64,000 nt of DNA from assembly GCF_031143425.1 (NCBI RefSeq), contig NC_090446.1, forward strand, positions 1,027,359,066-1,027,423,065, in the 5' to 3' direction. Numbering within the stretch: position 1 is the stretch's first letter; every line of letters begins with the position of its first letter. This document shows, piece after piece, positions 34,084-45,918 of this stretch. The stretch comes from Pleurodeles waltl (Eukaryota; Chordata; Amphibia; Caudata; Salamandridae). Under the pieces are notes generated by a model. It worked only from the letters and a program-made list of their open reading frames with translations, ran no database searches and was not told where the DNA came from. Made by a program: the position numbers and the translations under genes.

Positions 34084-35693
34084 TGTTAACGCGTCCCTTT
34101 ATGATATTATCAGGACTCGTTTTAGGCCAATGAATCTTTTGACCCTGTTGAGAGACACCTTAGGACGAGATAGCTAATCATTATATCAATCAATACATCA
34201 ATACTGTCATCAATATTTATCACAACAATGCATTTCACTTTAGTCAAAGTCATTAATCAATTCAAAGACATTACCATGACCTTTCAGCCATGAATAACCA
34301 CACCTTGATTAGTAGAATTTTATGAGTTTTATTCCCTATTAATTACAGTCTATAAGCAGATGCGTTAATCTCAACACCAAGAAACATAATAGCATAGTCA
34401 CGATATGGCAACTTTGATAAGATTTTATTAAAGCGAGAATTATAAACATCAGAACATAACACGGCGTGAACATAGATCAAGTTTAGCAGAGTGTCAATAA
34501 CGCATCAGTTCAACAAAGCATAGTCTCGGTCATTTGTCTATTTGCGTCAGTTTTGGTGAACACCTGTCCTAACCTCTGATTAGCATTCGCATGTTGGGCT
34601 TCATGCAAAACAATTTAGAACACTAATTTGGAAAACATCTATCTAAGGTCTCTGTCAAAAGTAAGCAGTTGGTACCTAGAAAGGAAAAGCAAACAGACAA
34701 ATCACAATTGCATTGTCATAAATACCCTCCAAAGTTTAGGTCAGCGCACAGGCTCAGTCTTCGTCTTCAGGACATCAGTCAATTCGCCATCACTCAAAAC
34801 TCAGCTTCGGGGCAAAAGGGCACTTCCCTCATAAGGAGGTAAAGTGTAAAATGGACAATTCTAAGGGTGAGGATGGTTTTAAGTAAACCAACAAGTCACC
34901 AAACAGAGTGACAGAGTTTCTGGATAAAATCAATAGCATTCCCTAACCCACCTAAATGACTCCCCGTGACATGGGTTTTTATCCCTTTTCCACTGTATAT
35001 TCCCCCAAACTTTTATTGGACACTTGTTATACCCCACTATCTTTAACCTATCAGAAAGTACGTTAGGTAACACAACTCTTCACCCCATATTATTTTACAA
35101 GTCTTTGATTGGTCTTCATAATTGACCTCTTCCGAGGTGGCACGTCCGGTATGATTTCATCTTTCTGTAATTCTTTGCGCATCTTTTGGTCAGCAGTTCC
35201 ATTGTCTTCACCGGTTTGAATGACCTTGTACATTACATTAATCTACATTGTTTCAATTTTCTTTTAACATTTACTCTGCACACATTGAAGAATGCTTGAG
35301 AACGGATCTAATATGGTTACATTCGTCTTCTAATTTGAAAAAAAGAACACGCAGGGTTATGTCCTTTTGTGAGTCAGCACACTGCAAAATACAAAAAATG
35401 CATTTAATATGAGAGCCAAGCAGCTAAGCTTCGGCTCATGCTAACTTAAGGCCTGTGAGGATTTCAGCACAGATTCAATAACGCAATCATTAGTATAAAC
35501 TTATTTAAACATAATATAAACATTTTGGTCATTATTATTAGTGTACGTATACATTGGTGGCCACTCCCCGTGGTCACAATTCAAGTGCACGTCTAAGCAA
35601 AATTACTATCATTATAGTTTCTATGCAGCATTATCACACATTGATTTATAAACATTTCATGTTAATATAGATTATATAAGCTGCGCTCTCTCA
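34084..35693 (-). repeat. ERV-B 5' LTR (1610 bp)
   Basis: It has the same borders as 22964-24564. Compared with that copy it lacks 9 bp near 34108 and has about 18 extra bases near 34535. It contains the CCAAT and ATAAAA promoter motifs for the provirus. Confidence 0.9.
34977..35019 (-). promoter_or_regulatory. ERV-B 5' LTR core promoter
   Basis: On minus, CCAAT at 35015-35019 is followed about 35 bases later by GGATAAAAACC at 34976-34984. The same pair in the same spacing occurs in all four LTRs of ERV-B and ERV-C, which supports a CCAAT/TATA promoter. Confidence 0.5.
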
Positions 35694-35697
35694 CCAG
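35694..35697. repeat. Right target-site duplication of ERV-B
   Basis: CCAG, identical to 22960-22963. Confidence 0.85.
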
Positions 35698-38006
35698 CAC
35701 AAACAGAGCATGTGAAGCTCTGCTGCCCAGCTGCTGCAAAACCCCAGGGTGGGCCAGAGCCCAAGAGCAAGGACGTAGATTGACAAGAGCAAGGACATAG
35801 ATTGACCCTGGGAGGGGCCTGTGTGGGGCTGCTTCCCAGACTTCCAAAGACCAGGAGGATCACATTCCCTGCCTGGAAGTTCATTACGGGGGCCTGGGAT
35901 CTTAACTCCAGGCTCCACACCACTGCCAGAATACAGGATGTGCCACTGTGCCCTACAGAGATTAACCAGGGGCCTGGGATCTGCAACTCTGGGTCCTGGT
36001 GTATCCTGCTGCCTGGGGGTGTGCTGTTGTACTCCCCCAATGAAGGTTGAAGGGCTGGGCATCCCAAACTACAGCCCCAGCAGCAAGGAGGAGGATAGGG
36101 GAGTTCTGCTGCACTCTTCCTATCTGTGGTGGCCTTGCCCAACTCCGTCTGTGTCTAGCAGGAGTGGGCAGGGACCACAGAGGCCCACACCCTGCCCGCA
36201 TGCAGGGGAGGAGAGCTGCTAGCTCCCACGGGCAGCTGAAGAAGTGCTGCCCGTGAAGGGGTCAGGGAGGCATCCAGGGGTGGGCTCTCTGGGCTGCCTA
36301 CAACATGGGTGGAATGAGGGGGTGCCCAAGTGGGATTGGCAGGGGCTCCCACCAATGAGATGAAAGGAGTATGAGGGACTGCGGTAGGCAAGGAACTTCA
36401 CCCCTAGAGACTGTTCCCTAAACGTGACCCTAGGTTAAGAGGATCAGGGAGAAGAGGACCACCCTAGGCTTGCCTGTATTCCCAAGCACTCCCCAGGCTG
36501 GAGCTGGACCTGGAGCTCTACAACTGGGATTGCAGCACCCTGTAGGGGCTAAGTTTATGGATGCACCTCTGTGACCTAAAGATTATGTATGAAAGAAGAC
36601 ACAGACATATGGTACGGATTGGAAAATGGTTTGTTTAAAGATGGTTGTCATAATGATTTGAAATGCTTTATTCAAAAGTGTTCTCAATGACAGTTTGGCA
36701 CCGCTTTATTTTAATAGTATTGTGCACCATGAGTCTAACCACCATGAGATTAAGCTGCTTTGTTCAATGATGTAAACAATGCTTTAATTAAAGGGTTGTT
36801 AATGGACAGTAATCAATATTCCTGAGTTGATGCATTGTTTTATTTATTATGATATGAGCACCTTAGGGCAATGCCTGATTGCTCATAATAAGTGTAGAAG
36901 TAGATGTCATGCTGTATTGTTGATAATGTGGAATGCCATGGTTTATTACTGATAATATGGGAAGATGATTGCAATGCTTGACTAGTCATAACACACGCAG
37001 AGCAAATAGGGTTACCAAGATCAAGGATGGAATGAAGTATCACTGTGACCTGGGATTGTAGACCAGAAATTGGTCAACATTGAGTTAATACAACCAACAA
37101 CCCCTTATAGGGCTTAAAGGGTTATGTGTTATATTTGACATGAATGGGGTGTACTGTGAATTTTGGTGTCATGACCCATTAGGGGTCAAATGTAATGTTG
37201 CCAAATGTATGTCTACCAGCTTTATGTGCATTTGTAAATTACTGCACAGACTGGACAATTATTTATCCAGTGTTATTATTGCGTACCAGAAAATGTCGAT
37301 TACTAGCCCACACCATCTCCCTTGAGTAAGCAATGAACTGCTCTGCTTCGTTTATCTGACAGAGCCAGGTGATACAATGGGGTGTTTGGTTCCCAGTGGA
37401 GAGTGAATGTGGACCCCATTATTTCTGCAGTCCATACAACTAATGGCCTGTTTCCTTGCACCCAGCAAGTGGGATGTGTGGTGAGTGGAAGATGGAGGGA
37501 GTGAGTAGACTAAAGGTAGGGGGACAGGGTGGGTATAAGATAAGTCTTGCGCATGAGAGACAGGTTGTTGGGGGTAAACATAAGATATGGAGGATTGTTT
37601 GATGGGTGAGTGGGTTGAGCGGGTTGGGATAGGTGAGCTCCAAAGAAAGAGGGTTTGTTGTTAGTGATGGGGTGGCTATGGAGTAAAGAACTAAGGATTA
37701 AGTGATTTGGTTAGTGGTCTGCTTGGAATATCGACAGAAGTGGGGTGTGGGCAGAGTTTATGGGTTGTCATCCAGAGGGGGATGGTCATGAGTCAGAAGA
37801 GAAAACTTTAAGAGTAGGAAAGAGATGGTCGACTATGGCCAAGGCCTTGTCATTTGCTTGGAACATGATGTTCTCATTGTTAAATATGGAAATTGAAAGG
37901 TTACTATTTAAGTGGTGGGGTGATACATATTTACTTTATGCCCAGAAGGAGTGTTGTCACTGAGGAAGTATGTAGATTTTTTGTAGAGAGCTGGACCAAA
38001 TGGAAC
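35698..38006. other. Unassigned sequence between ERV-B and ERV-C
   Basis: 35698-36550 is GC-rich and contains the short repeat GGGGCCTGGGATCT twice (near 35886 and 35967). 36550-37440 is AT-rich. 37440-37990 is G-rich on plus. No coding frame, RNA gene or terminal repeat is convincing. Joined to the sequence before 22964 it is the pre-insertion site of ERV-B. Confidence 0.3.
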
Positions 38007-39549
38007 TGTTAACGCGTCCTTCTATGTTAATTTATACACATCAGGACTCGTTTTAGGCCGATGAATCTTTGGACCCAGTGGTGAGACACCGTAAGACGAG
38101 ATAACTGATTAATATACCAATCAATATGTCAATAATACTGTCAACATATATCACCATAATATATTTCACTTTAGACATTAGTAAACCTTTGGCGCAACCA
38201 TGACCTTTCAGTCATAAATAACCACACCTTATTGAAGTTTTGTGAATTTTATTCCCTATTGATTACAATCTAATAGGAAATGTATTAATCTCAAAACCAA
38301 GAAGCAAAAGAGCATAGTCACAATGCGGCAACTATGATAAGGTTTCAACAATGAAATGATCACAAACATAAGATAGTAATAAGGAGGTAAACAAGTCAAA
38401 ATGCATAGAACCTCTTATATGTCTTAGTTCAGCATAGCACCACCTCAGTCAAGTCAACTACGTCAGTCAAAGTGAATGCCTCATCTAGCCACTAATTAGC
38501 ATCAGCATGTTGGGCTTCATGCAAAACAATTTAGAACATCAATTTGGAAAGCATCCAACTAAGGTCTCTTATCAAAAATACACAGCAGTTGGTACCTAGA
38601 AAGAAAAGGCAAACAAATGAATTTCCATTAGCAACATTATAATTACCCTCCTCGAAATAGGTCAGCATACAGGATCAGACTTCGTCTTCAGGACATCAGT
38701 TAGATCGCCGTCAATCTATCTAATCGAATAGCAGGGGACACTTCCCTCATAAGGAAGAAAGTGTAATGGGCAGTCTATGGGTGAGGATGGTTTTGTCTAA
38801 GTCTCAAATCACCAAATAGAGGGACAGAGTTTCTGGATGCAATTGATATCATCCCCTACCTAATGCTCTCGAGTCTCCTGTGTCATAAGTTTTTATCCCT
38901 TTTTCGTAATACATTCCCCCAAAATTCTATTGGACAATCACTACAACCCACTATCTGTAACCTATCAAATTATACATTAAGTAATGCATTTGTCATTCTA
39001 TGATAATTTTCATTCTTCTAATTGGTCTTCATAATTGACGTTTTTCGTAGGTGGCACATCCGGGGTTACTTCATTTTCTGGCACGCTCTTCGGGTCAAGA
39101 GTTCTCTTTTCCGCGATTTAATGTCCTTGAAAGTGTCCATATTTGTTGCAAAGCCTATAATTTTTATACTAAAGCTGCTAGCATGCGGATGGGAACATAA
39201 CTCTTAATGATACAATAAGCGGAGAAAAGAACAAATGCTGGGTCATGGCCTTTTGCGAGTCACCACACTGAAGAAACAGAAAAAATACGCTTTAATATGA
39301 GAGCTACATAGCTAGTTTTCGACTCACGCTAACTTAAGATGTATGAATTCTAATGCAATCTTTATACGTCTTAATATTTTCAGTTAGTCATAATACAAGC
39401 AATTAATTCTTACAGTCGACATTAGTTTATGCATGTGAAAAATTCTCCACGTTTAAAATACGTTTCAATGAATAATATTATTAATGCAGCATTGTTAAAT
39501 ATAAGCATTTCACATCTAAAATAGGTAATGTTTAAACTACGCTCTCTCA
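38007..39549 (-). repeat. ERV-C 3' LTR (1543 bp)
   Basis: TGTTAACGCG to CTCTCTCA on plus. A poly(A) signal AATAAA (minus) is at 38248-38253. It resembles the ERV-B LTR in order and motifs but is clearly diverged, so B and C are separate subfamilies. Confidence 0.9.
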
Positions 39550-39576
39550 GTCCCTCCTCTGATGACGCTCGTCATC
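39550..39576 (-). promoter_or_regulatory. ERV-C polypurine tract and adjoining dyad
   Basis: On minus, CAGAGGAGGGAC directly precedes the 3' LTR. Just before it lies the dyad GATGACG-AG-CGTCATC (39561-39576), the same arrangement as in ERV-B. Confidence 0.75.
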
Positions 39577-39598
39577 ACTCAATCTTTCTTTTCTGATT

Positions 39599-41265
39599 TT
39601 AATTTTTCACCTTGCGCATAATACGCATTTCAACATCTTGCCCTTTATGTGAGCTTTCCCATATTTCATTGAACATTTTCTCTCTTTCACTTTCTTCATT
39701 TTTTCTGGTTCTTTTAGTCCAATTTCTTTTTATTTTGTCATTAATTTTACATGCCCCCATAACCCTAATAGACAAATTAAAACAATTAATAGACCCATCA
39801 TAATTTTTGCAAGTACCCCACTCCAAATGTTGGTAAACCAGCTTCCCACTCGGGCAATTCCTTTCCCAAATTTCTCCCAAACGCCAAGTTCTTTCAGATC
39901 CTTCAAATCTGTACTATCTCTGGTAAGGTTAGTAAGCATGTTTCTAATTTTCTTACTGTTATCTGGAATAAATGAGCAACAATGACGCTCATTAAGCATT
40001 TTGCAAACACCTCCACTCTTTGCTAAAAGAATGTCTAAAGCAAGCCGATTTTGAAGAGTCATAGCTCTTTCTGCAGCAAGTTCAGTATCCATCAGGAGTA
40101 TAGCTCCTGTAAAATTTGTCAGCATGTTATCCACAATAGTAGACAACTTTTGAATTTTCATAGAATTCAAGATAACCCCTACTGATGGGATTATGGCTCC
40201 AAATATATCACCAATGACAGCCGCCACTGATTCTCGTTTTTGTCTAGGATGTTGTAATTCAGATGTTTTAGGTATTTGTTTCAAGTCATCAATCTGGTAT
40301 AGCTTTGGAAATACTATTCCCAAATAACATGTCCCATACCATCCCTTAGGGAGACGGTAATATGCATTCAGTCCACAAATATAATAGATTCCAGGGATTG
40401 CTGGATCTTGTCCATTTAACATAAAGGTCCATTTACTCTGAAACAAAAACACATGCCTACATTCACTCGTACCCACAAACAAATTGTCTTGATCGGATTT
40501 TGGTCAATATATACAGAGCCTACCTACGTGTAATGCATCTATAGCTAATTTGCCTTGCGTTTTGATTGCAGTATAAGCATAATCATTTGCATAAGTACGT
40601 TTTTCTAGGCCTTTTTCTAACCTTTCTTTCAGTGCTTTGCGTCTATCATCTGTGTGATCTAAAAATCTTTTCTCTACAGGAGACAATAAGCAAGTCAAAT
40701 TGTTGTGATGTGCATACGCAGTTCAAAATGTAAGTGTCGGCTCAAAGAATCCTCTAACTATTTTAATATCATGCTCTTTAGCTAATTTATTTAGGAATTC
40801 AATCACAGGCACAAAAGAAAACACATCATCCAAATTTGAATAAAAGTATTGCACATGCTCTTGATTATAGAATCTTGTTAATAGCAAGCTGCAACTAATT
40901 CCATAAGTAAGAGGGAGGCTATGATAAGTAACTCCCTCCTGCACAGATGAAGGAATTTTAGTACATACATAACAATCTTTCGCATCCATAGTTTCCACAT
41001 ACTCATTTAATAAGCGATAGATGACATTAGTAGAAAGTTCCCCTTTTGCATTAGTTCCCTCATGCATATGTCTTGCGTCTTGCTCAAATCTCTCCCACGG
41101 TGATAGTTTAGTAGTGGTAGTTTCAGGTTTCGAAGTTGCATTAATAGTTTCTTTCTCTCTCCATGGCATTCCCACAATCACTCCCACAATCATTACTGCA
41201 CATATAACACCTATTATAAGACCTAACTAACCACACACCTTATTTCCTTTGCTACTGTAAGCCAT
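39599..41265 (-). pseudogene. ERV-C env (broken)
   Basis: ATG at 41263-41265 is followed after 12 codons by TAG, then a hydrophobic signal/anchor (LGLIIGVICAVMIVGVIVGM). The surface part (40723-41193) has a CYVC motif in AKDCYVCTKIP. Further stops lie near 40720 and 40504. A furin-type RQKR at 40234-40245 precedes a hydrophobic, Gly/Ala-rich fusion peptide (ESVAAVIGDIFGAIIPSVG). The transmembrane ectodomain has LQNRLALDILLAKSGGVC and then CC after seven residues (CX7CC, near 39976-40006). The membrane anchor is WSGVLAKIMMGLLIVLICLL. A shift near 39740-39770 separates it from a charged tail ending at 39599. The domain order is that of a class I retroviral envelope; this copy cannot be translated through. 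Confidence 0.8.
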
Positions 41266-41508
41266 GTTTGTATAGAATCAGAATAGCAGATCAACAATCA
41301 ACTTGAGAAGAAAACTCTTTTTGCATATGTTACAGCGTCTTCACTCACTCCAGGACCCTTTTCGTCAATTCAGGTTAGCAGCTTGTCGTAATCAGGTTTC
41401 TTTAAAGTCAAATCCAGGTTTAGTGTCACTTTCCAGTAGTTTCTAAAGTCTCTTTCTCTTTTCCGTTTTCACGAATTCAATTTTAGCCGAGTTTCCCTTT
41501 GAATATCT

Positions 41509-44500
41509 TCAGGTACCGTAGTATTGGCCTGGTACTTCTCGATCAAACCAGAATGCTAAGAATTCTTGTTGCCATTCAGAGGTTGTAGCATATGCCCATT
41601 CAGGACCTGTATATCTTCTGTTTGCTATTCTTTTTCTTTTTAGCCTTCGTTCACCTTGTTGTTCTCCTTCACTCAGATCATCTGCTTGTGAAGTATCACT
41701 TTCTTCTATTATTGTCTCATTCGATATCTCTCTTATTTTAGGATGTGACTTGTCTGGCCAATTATCGCCTCTATGTGTCTTGGTTCGGTGTTTTCCTTCA
41801 GGACGTTGGACAGTACCCTCCTCTTGTGATATGGTGTTTCCTCTTGACGGACCTGCAACTGGTTCAAGAGACTCTGACACGTTTTGATTTGTATCTACAA
41901 TTTCTCCTTCTCTTTCGTCTTCTGGTTCTATGCTGAGTTCGGACTCTAATCCGTATTCGTCTACTTCTGGGGAACCTCTCCTTGATTTAGTTCCCCTGCT
42001 GCCTCAACTGAGATAGGCACTCTGTCACCTCTCTCGAACTCATTGACAGTTTGAGGGACAAGGCTGTTCTCAGTGGGCTCTCCAGTAGTCTCAGTTCCTT
42101 CTTGACTGATCTCTGACTCTGAGATTTCTCTTCCTGAAGTTGCTGTACGCGAAACTTCAAGTTCCTCTTCAACAGGACACGTTACCCTTTTTGTGTGACT
42201 GGCATGTATCCAGTTGGGAACCCAGGCACACTTCACAGCAGTGGTGGTCGTCAATATTACTTGATACGGCCCCTTCCAACGCGGCTCATGACACGATTTT
42301 CTCACGTGCTTCTTGACAACCACCCAATCTCCAGCTTGCAGAGAGTGACCTGGTTCGCCAATTGGTGGCAACGCGTTAGCTTCCACCTGGTAAGAGAAAG
42401 AGCGAATCACGTCAGCCAAACCTTTGCAGTAATCCAACACCATATCATCTGTAATATTCACTAGTGCATTTGCAGGTACCGCTGGTAATCTCATTGCTCT
42501 GCCCATGAGGATTTCATGGGGGGACAGTCCCGTTTTCTTATCTGGGGTGTTTCTCATAGACATCAGTACTAGAGGTAAAGCATCTGGCCATTTCATGTTT
42601 GTTGCAGCACACATTTTTGCTATTCTTGATTTTAAGGTACCATTAATCTGTTCAACTAGTCCTGATGCTTCAGGGCGATAGCTACAATGCAACTTTTGTT
42701 CAATGTTGAGTGCGGCACACAGATGTTTAATCACCTCATTGTCGAAGTATCTCCTCCTATCTGATTCTATAGAAACCGGAAGCCCGAATCTTGGTATCAG
42801 TTCTCTGAGTAGTAGTTTTGCAACTGTAAGACTGTCATTCCTACGTGTGGGATATGCCTCAATCCAATGACTGAAAACACACACAATCACCAACACGTAC
42901 TTCAATCCCCCACAAACAGGCATTTCGATAAAATCCATTTGCATTTTGTTGAATGGACCTCCAGCTCTCCCAATGTGGCTCAAAGTTACCACAGTCCCTT
43001 TTCTAGCATTCATCTGTTGACAGATGACGCACCTGTGGCAAGTGATTTATGCGGCATGTCTGAATTTTGGATTGAACCAATCAATCTTAAAGGATCTGAT
43101 CATGGCGTCTCTTCCTAGATGGGCCTGCCCATGGTATAACCGTGCAAACTGTGACAAAAGACTATTTGGCAGAACCAGTTTTCCCTCTTCTGAAACCCAC
43201 AAATCATCTGCCCTTTGTACACACTGCATTCTCTGCCAGGAACGTTTTTCTTCTTTGCGAGCACGACTTTGTAATGTCTTTAGTTCGTCTAAGGTATCAA
43301 CCACTCGTAATGCTAGACTTAAACTCATGTCGTTTTCAGGTTGTGGTAACAATTCCCACTGCTCTTTAAATGATATACAATTTAATGCACAAAATCTTGC
43401 GACCTGATCTGCATAGCTGTTTCCCATTGACACAAAATCTTGTGATCTGGTGTGGGCACTGCACTTCACCACGGCAATTTCAAGAGGTAACTGAATCGCA
43501 TGTAACAAATCTCTTATTTGTTCGCCATTTTTCACAGGAGAACCAGAGGAGGTCATGAAACCCCTCTGTGACCAGAGTTGGCCAAAATCATGCACAATTC
43601 CAAATCCATATCTGCTGTCAGTATAGATAGTGACTTTCAAATTTACAGCTGCGTGGCATGCTTTTGTAAGGGCTATTAATTCTGCCACCTGTGCGGAAAA
43701 CACTTTCTCGAGCCAGGAGGCTTCGACAATGCCAGTTATGGTACATACTGCGTAACCGGCTCTCAATGTTCCTGCTGAATCTCTTAGACAGGACCCATCA
43801 ACAAACATAATGCAATCGTTTTCTTTTAACTGGGTATCCTGTATGTCTGGGCGAGATTTGGTACAGAGCTCAGTCACCTCAAGACAATCATGCTCAAATT
43901 CTTCCCCATCTTTGATTTCTGTATTTTCATTGGGAAGTAAGGTTGCCGGGTTCAGCACAGTGCATCTCTTTAGTGTGACATTTGGTGACCCCAGTATAAT
44001 CGTCTCATATCTAGTGAGTCGTGCATTTGTCATGTGTTGTGTCTTAGTTCGTGTCAACAGAATTTCAACTGAATGTGGAACCATTACTGTCAGGGGGTAT
44101 CCCATGACTATGCCTTCACATTGTGAATGGCTTTGACCAACTGCTGCAACTGCTCGCAAACAACCCGGTAAGGCTGCTGCGACAGGGTCCAAGGTAGCTG
44201 AAAAATATGCTACAGGGCGATTTGCATCTCCGTGGACCTGTGTTAAAACAGACAAAGAACAAGCATCACGTTCATGACAGAACAACAGAAAAGGTTTTTC
44301 ATAATCAGGCATTCCTAATGCTGGTGCCCTGCACATGCATTCCTTTAATTCTAGAAATGATTCAAGCTCCTCTTTTGTCAAAGTTATTGTGTATGGTTCG
44401 TCCTTGACTTCTTTTCCTGTCAATTTTATTAAAAGTTTTAAGATGATCGAGAAGTTGGGTATCCACTGGCGACAGTAGCCCACCATTCCCAAAAACATCC

Positions 44501-45915
44501 TGACATCTCTTTTTGTTGTTGGGGGATTCATCTGCAAAACAGCTGTTATTCTTTCCTTTGATATTCTTCGGGACCCTTTCTCAATCAGATGTCCCAAGTA
44601 TTTCACTTCTTTTTGACAGTATTGCAACTTTCTGGGTGACCTTGTGTCCATTCTTTCCCAGATGATTCAACAATGCAATGGTATCATATTTACAACTGTC
44701 TCTGGTTTTAGATGCAATCAGCAAATCATCAATGTACTGCACAAGAGTCGAATTAAAAGGCAGCACAAGAGGTTCCAAATCCTTTTTCAATATCTGGTTG
44801 AAGATGGATGGTGACTCAGAAAACCCCTGAGGAATTCTGCACCAACTGTACACCTTATCCAGGAATTTGAAACTGAACAAAAATTGACTGTCTTCATGAA
44901 GAGGTATTGAGAAAAATGCTTGTGATAGGTCTACTACAGTAAACCACTCAGCATCACAAGGAACCTGGAACATTATTACTGCTGGGTTAGGTACCACAGG
45001 GCAGCATTTTATCACAATTTCGTTTATTTTTCTCAAATCCTGCACAATTCGAACCTTCCCACAGGGCTTCTTCAAACCCATAATGGGAGAGTTGCACGGA
45101 CTGCTCAAAACTTCTTTCAGGACTCCCTGTCTGAGAAAATCTGCAATTATTTGTGATACCTCAATGAGGACATCATGGGTCATGTGGTATTGCGGTACTT
45201 GTGGGAACACTGCATTCGGCTTTATCTGAACCTTGACTGGTTCTACTCCCTTTATCAACCCTACTTCTTTCCCAGTCAAATCCCACACTTTCTCTGTTAC
45301 GGTCCCTTGTAAATCAACAGGTAGGTCGATCAAACTATGCATTGGGAATAAAGTAATCAAAGGGTAGTCTTCATTTGTCTCTCCTCCTTCCTCTATGCAT
45401 TGACTCTCATCTCCCTCATCGTCACTGTTTGTTTGTACTTCTATTCCATCATTGGAACAGGTAATCGAACATTTTGTCTTACATAGTAAGTCCCTTCCTA
45501 ATAAGGATACTGGGCTTGAATCGCATACAACAAATCTATGCAGGCCTTGGAAATTACCAATTGCAACCTGCACCGGATCAGTAATCGGATTAGTCAGGTA
45601 CTGGTTTGCCACACCAACCACTCGTATAGTACGCCCTGAGAGAGGTAATCTCGGGACTTCTGCACTTCGAACTGTAGAGCGTGTAGCTCCTGTGTCAACC
45701 AAAAATGAAACCTTATAGCCCATTAGTTTTCCCTCTACATATGGGCCTCTCTGATCCACCTCCAAAGATGCTGCAAGCCTGCACTCTTCATTGTCTGAGG
45801 TGTCATCTGACCAATCCTCATTCATGCCACTTTCACCTCGTAATGGGAATTATTGCACAGTGTTGTTTTGGTTGGTTACCTGGCCTGTGACCTGCTGAGG
45901 AAGCATCACCTGTTG
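41509..45915 (-). pseudogene. ERV-C pol (protease, RT, RNase H, integrase; a few lesions)
   Basis: After the UAG there is an in-frame TAA about 20 codons later, near 45852. Protease has FLVDTGAT. RT has QDLRKINEIVIKCC, WCRIPQGFSESPS and QYIDDLLIAS (catalytic DD). A frame shift near 44640 follows. RNase H has FVDGSC, AELIAL, YTDSRYGFG and GNSYAD, which give the D-E-D-D set. The integrase zinc domain has HGQAHLG, a TAA near 43049-43051, then CHRCVICQQM. The core has MDFIEM, ESDRRRYFDN and GLVEQINGTLKS with the D-D-E residues. [14 protein letters not shown] is a GPY-type C-terminal module. About 230 further codons follow with one shift near 41960, ending with KRKRIANRR and a Trp/Tyr-rich tail; the stop is at 41509-41511. 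Confidence 0.9.
43429..43445. other. Empty MITE target site in ERV-C pol
   Basis: The stretch TTGACACAAAATCTTGTG has one AAA and no insert. ERV-B (at 26911) and ERV-A (at 12399) carry MITEs at the homologous position. CACAAAATCTTGTG is close to a perfect palindrome. Confidence 0.85.
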
Positions 45916-45918
45916 CTA
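45916..45918 (-). promoter_or_regulatory. ERV-C gag-pol UAG junction
   Basis: TAG is followed by CAACAGGTG, and the frame then continues into protease. ERV-B has the same TAG CAA CAG GTG at 30002-30004. Same-frame gag and pol separated by one UAG is the arrangement used for stop-codon suppression in gamma/epsilon retroviruses. Confidence 0.6.

Larger units (their letters stand above)
22964..35693 (-). mobile_element. ERV-B: complete provirus, env mostly deleted
   Basis: The order on minus is 5' LTR (34084-35693), primer site, gag, pol, env remnant, polypurine tract, 3' LTR (22964-24564). CCAG at 22960-22963 and 35694-35697 is a 4-bp target duplication, typical of gamma-type retroviruses. LTRs begin TGAGAGAG and end GTTAACA on minus. 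They differ by roughly 2 percent plus two indels (9 and about 18 bp), so the insertion is fairly young. A MITE (26911-27540) sits in pol, a 200-bp tandem duplication is present in gag, and many stops and frame shifts are scattered through it. Most of env is gone. It belongs to the same lineage as 38007-51401. Confidence 0.9.
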
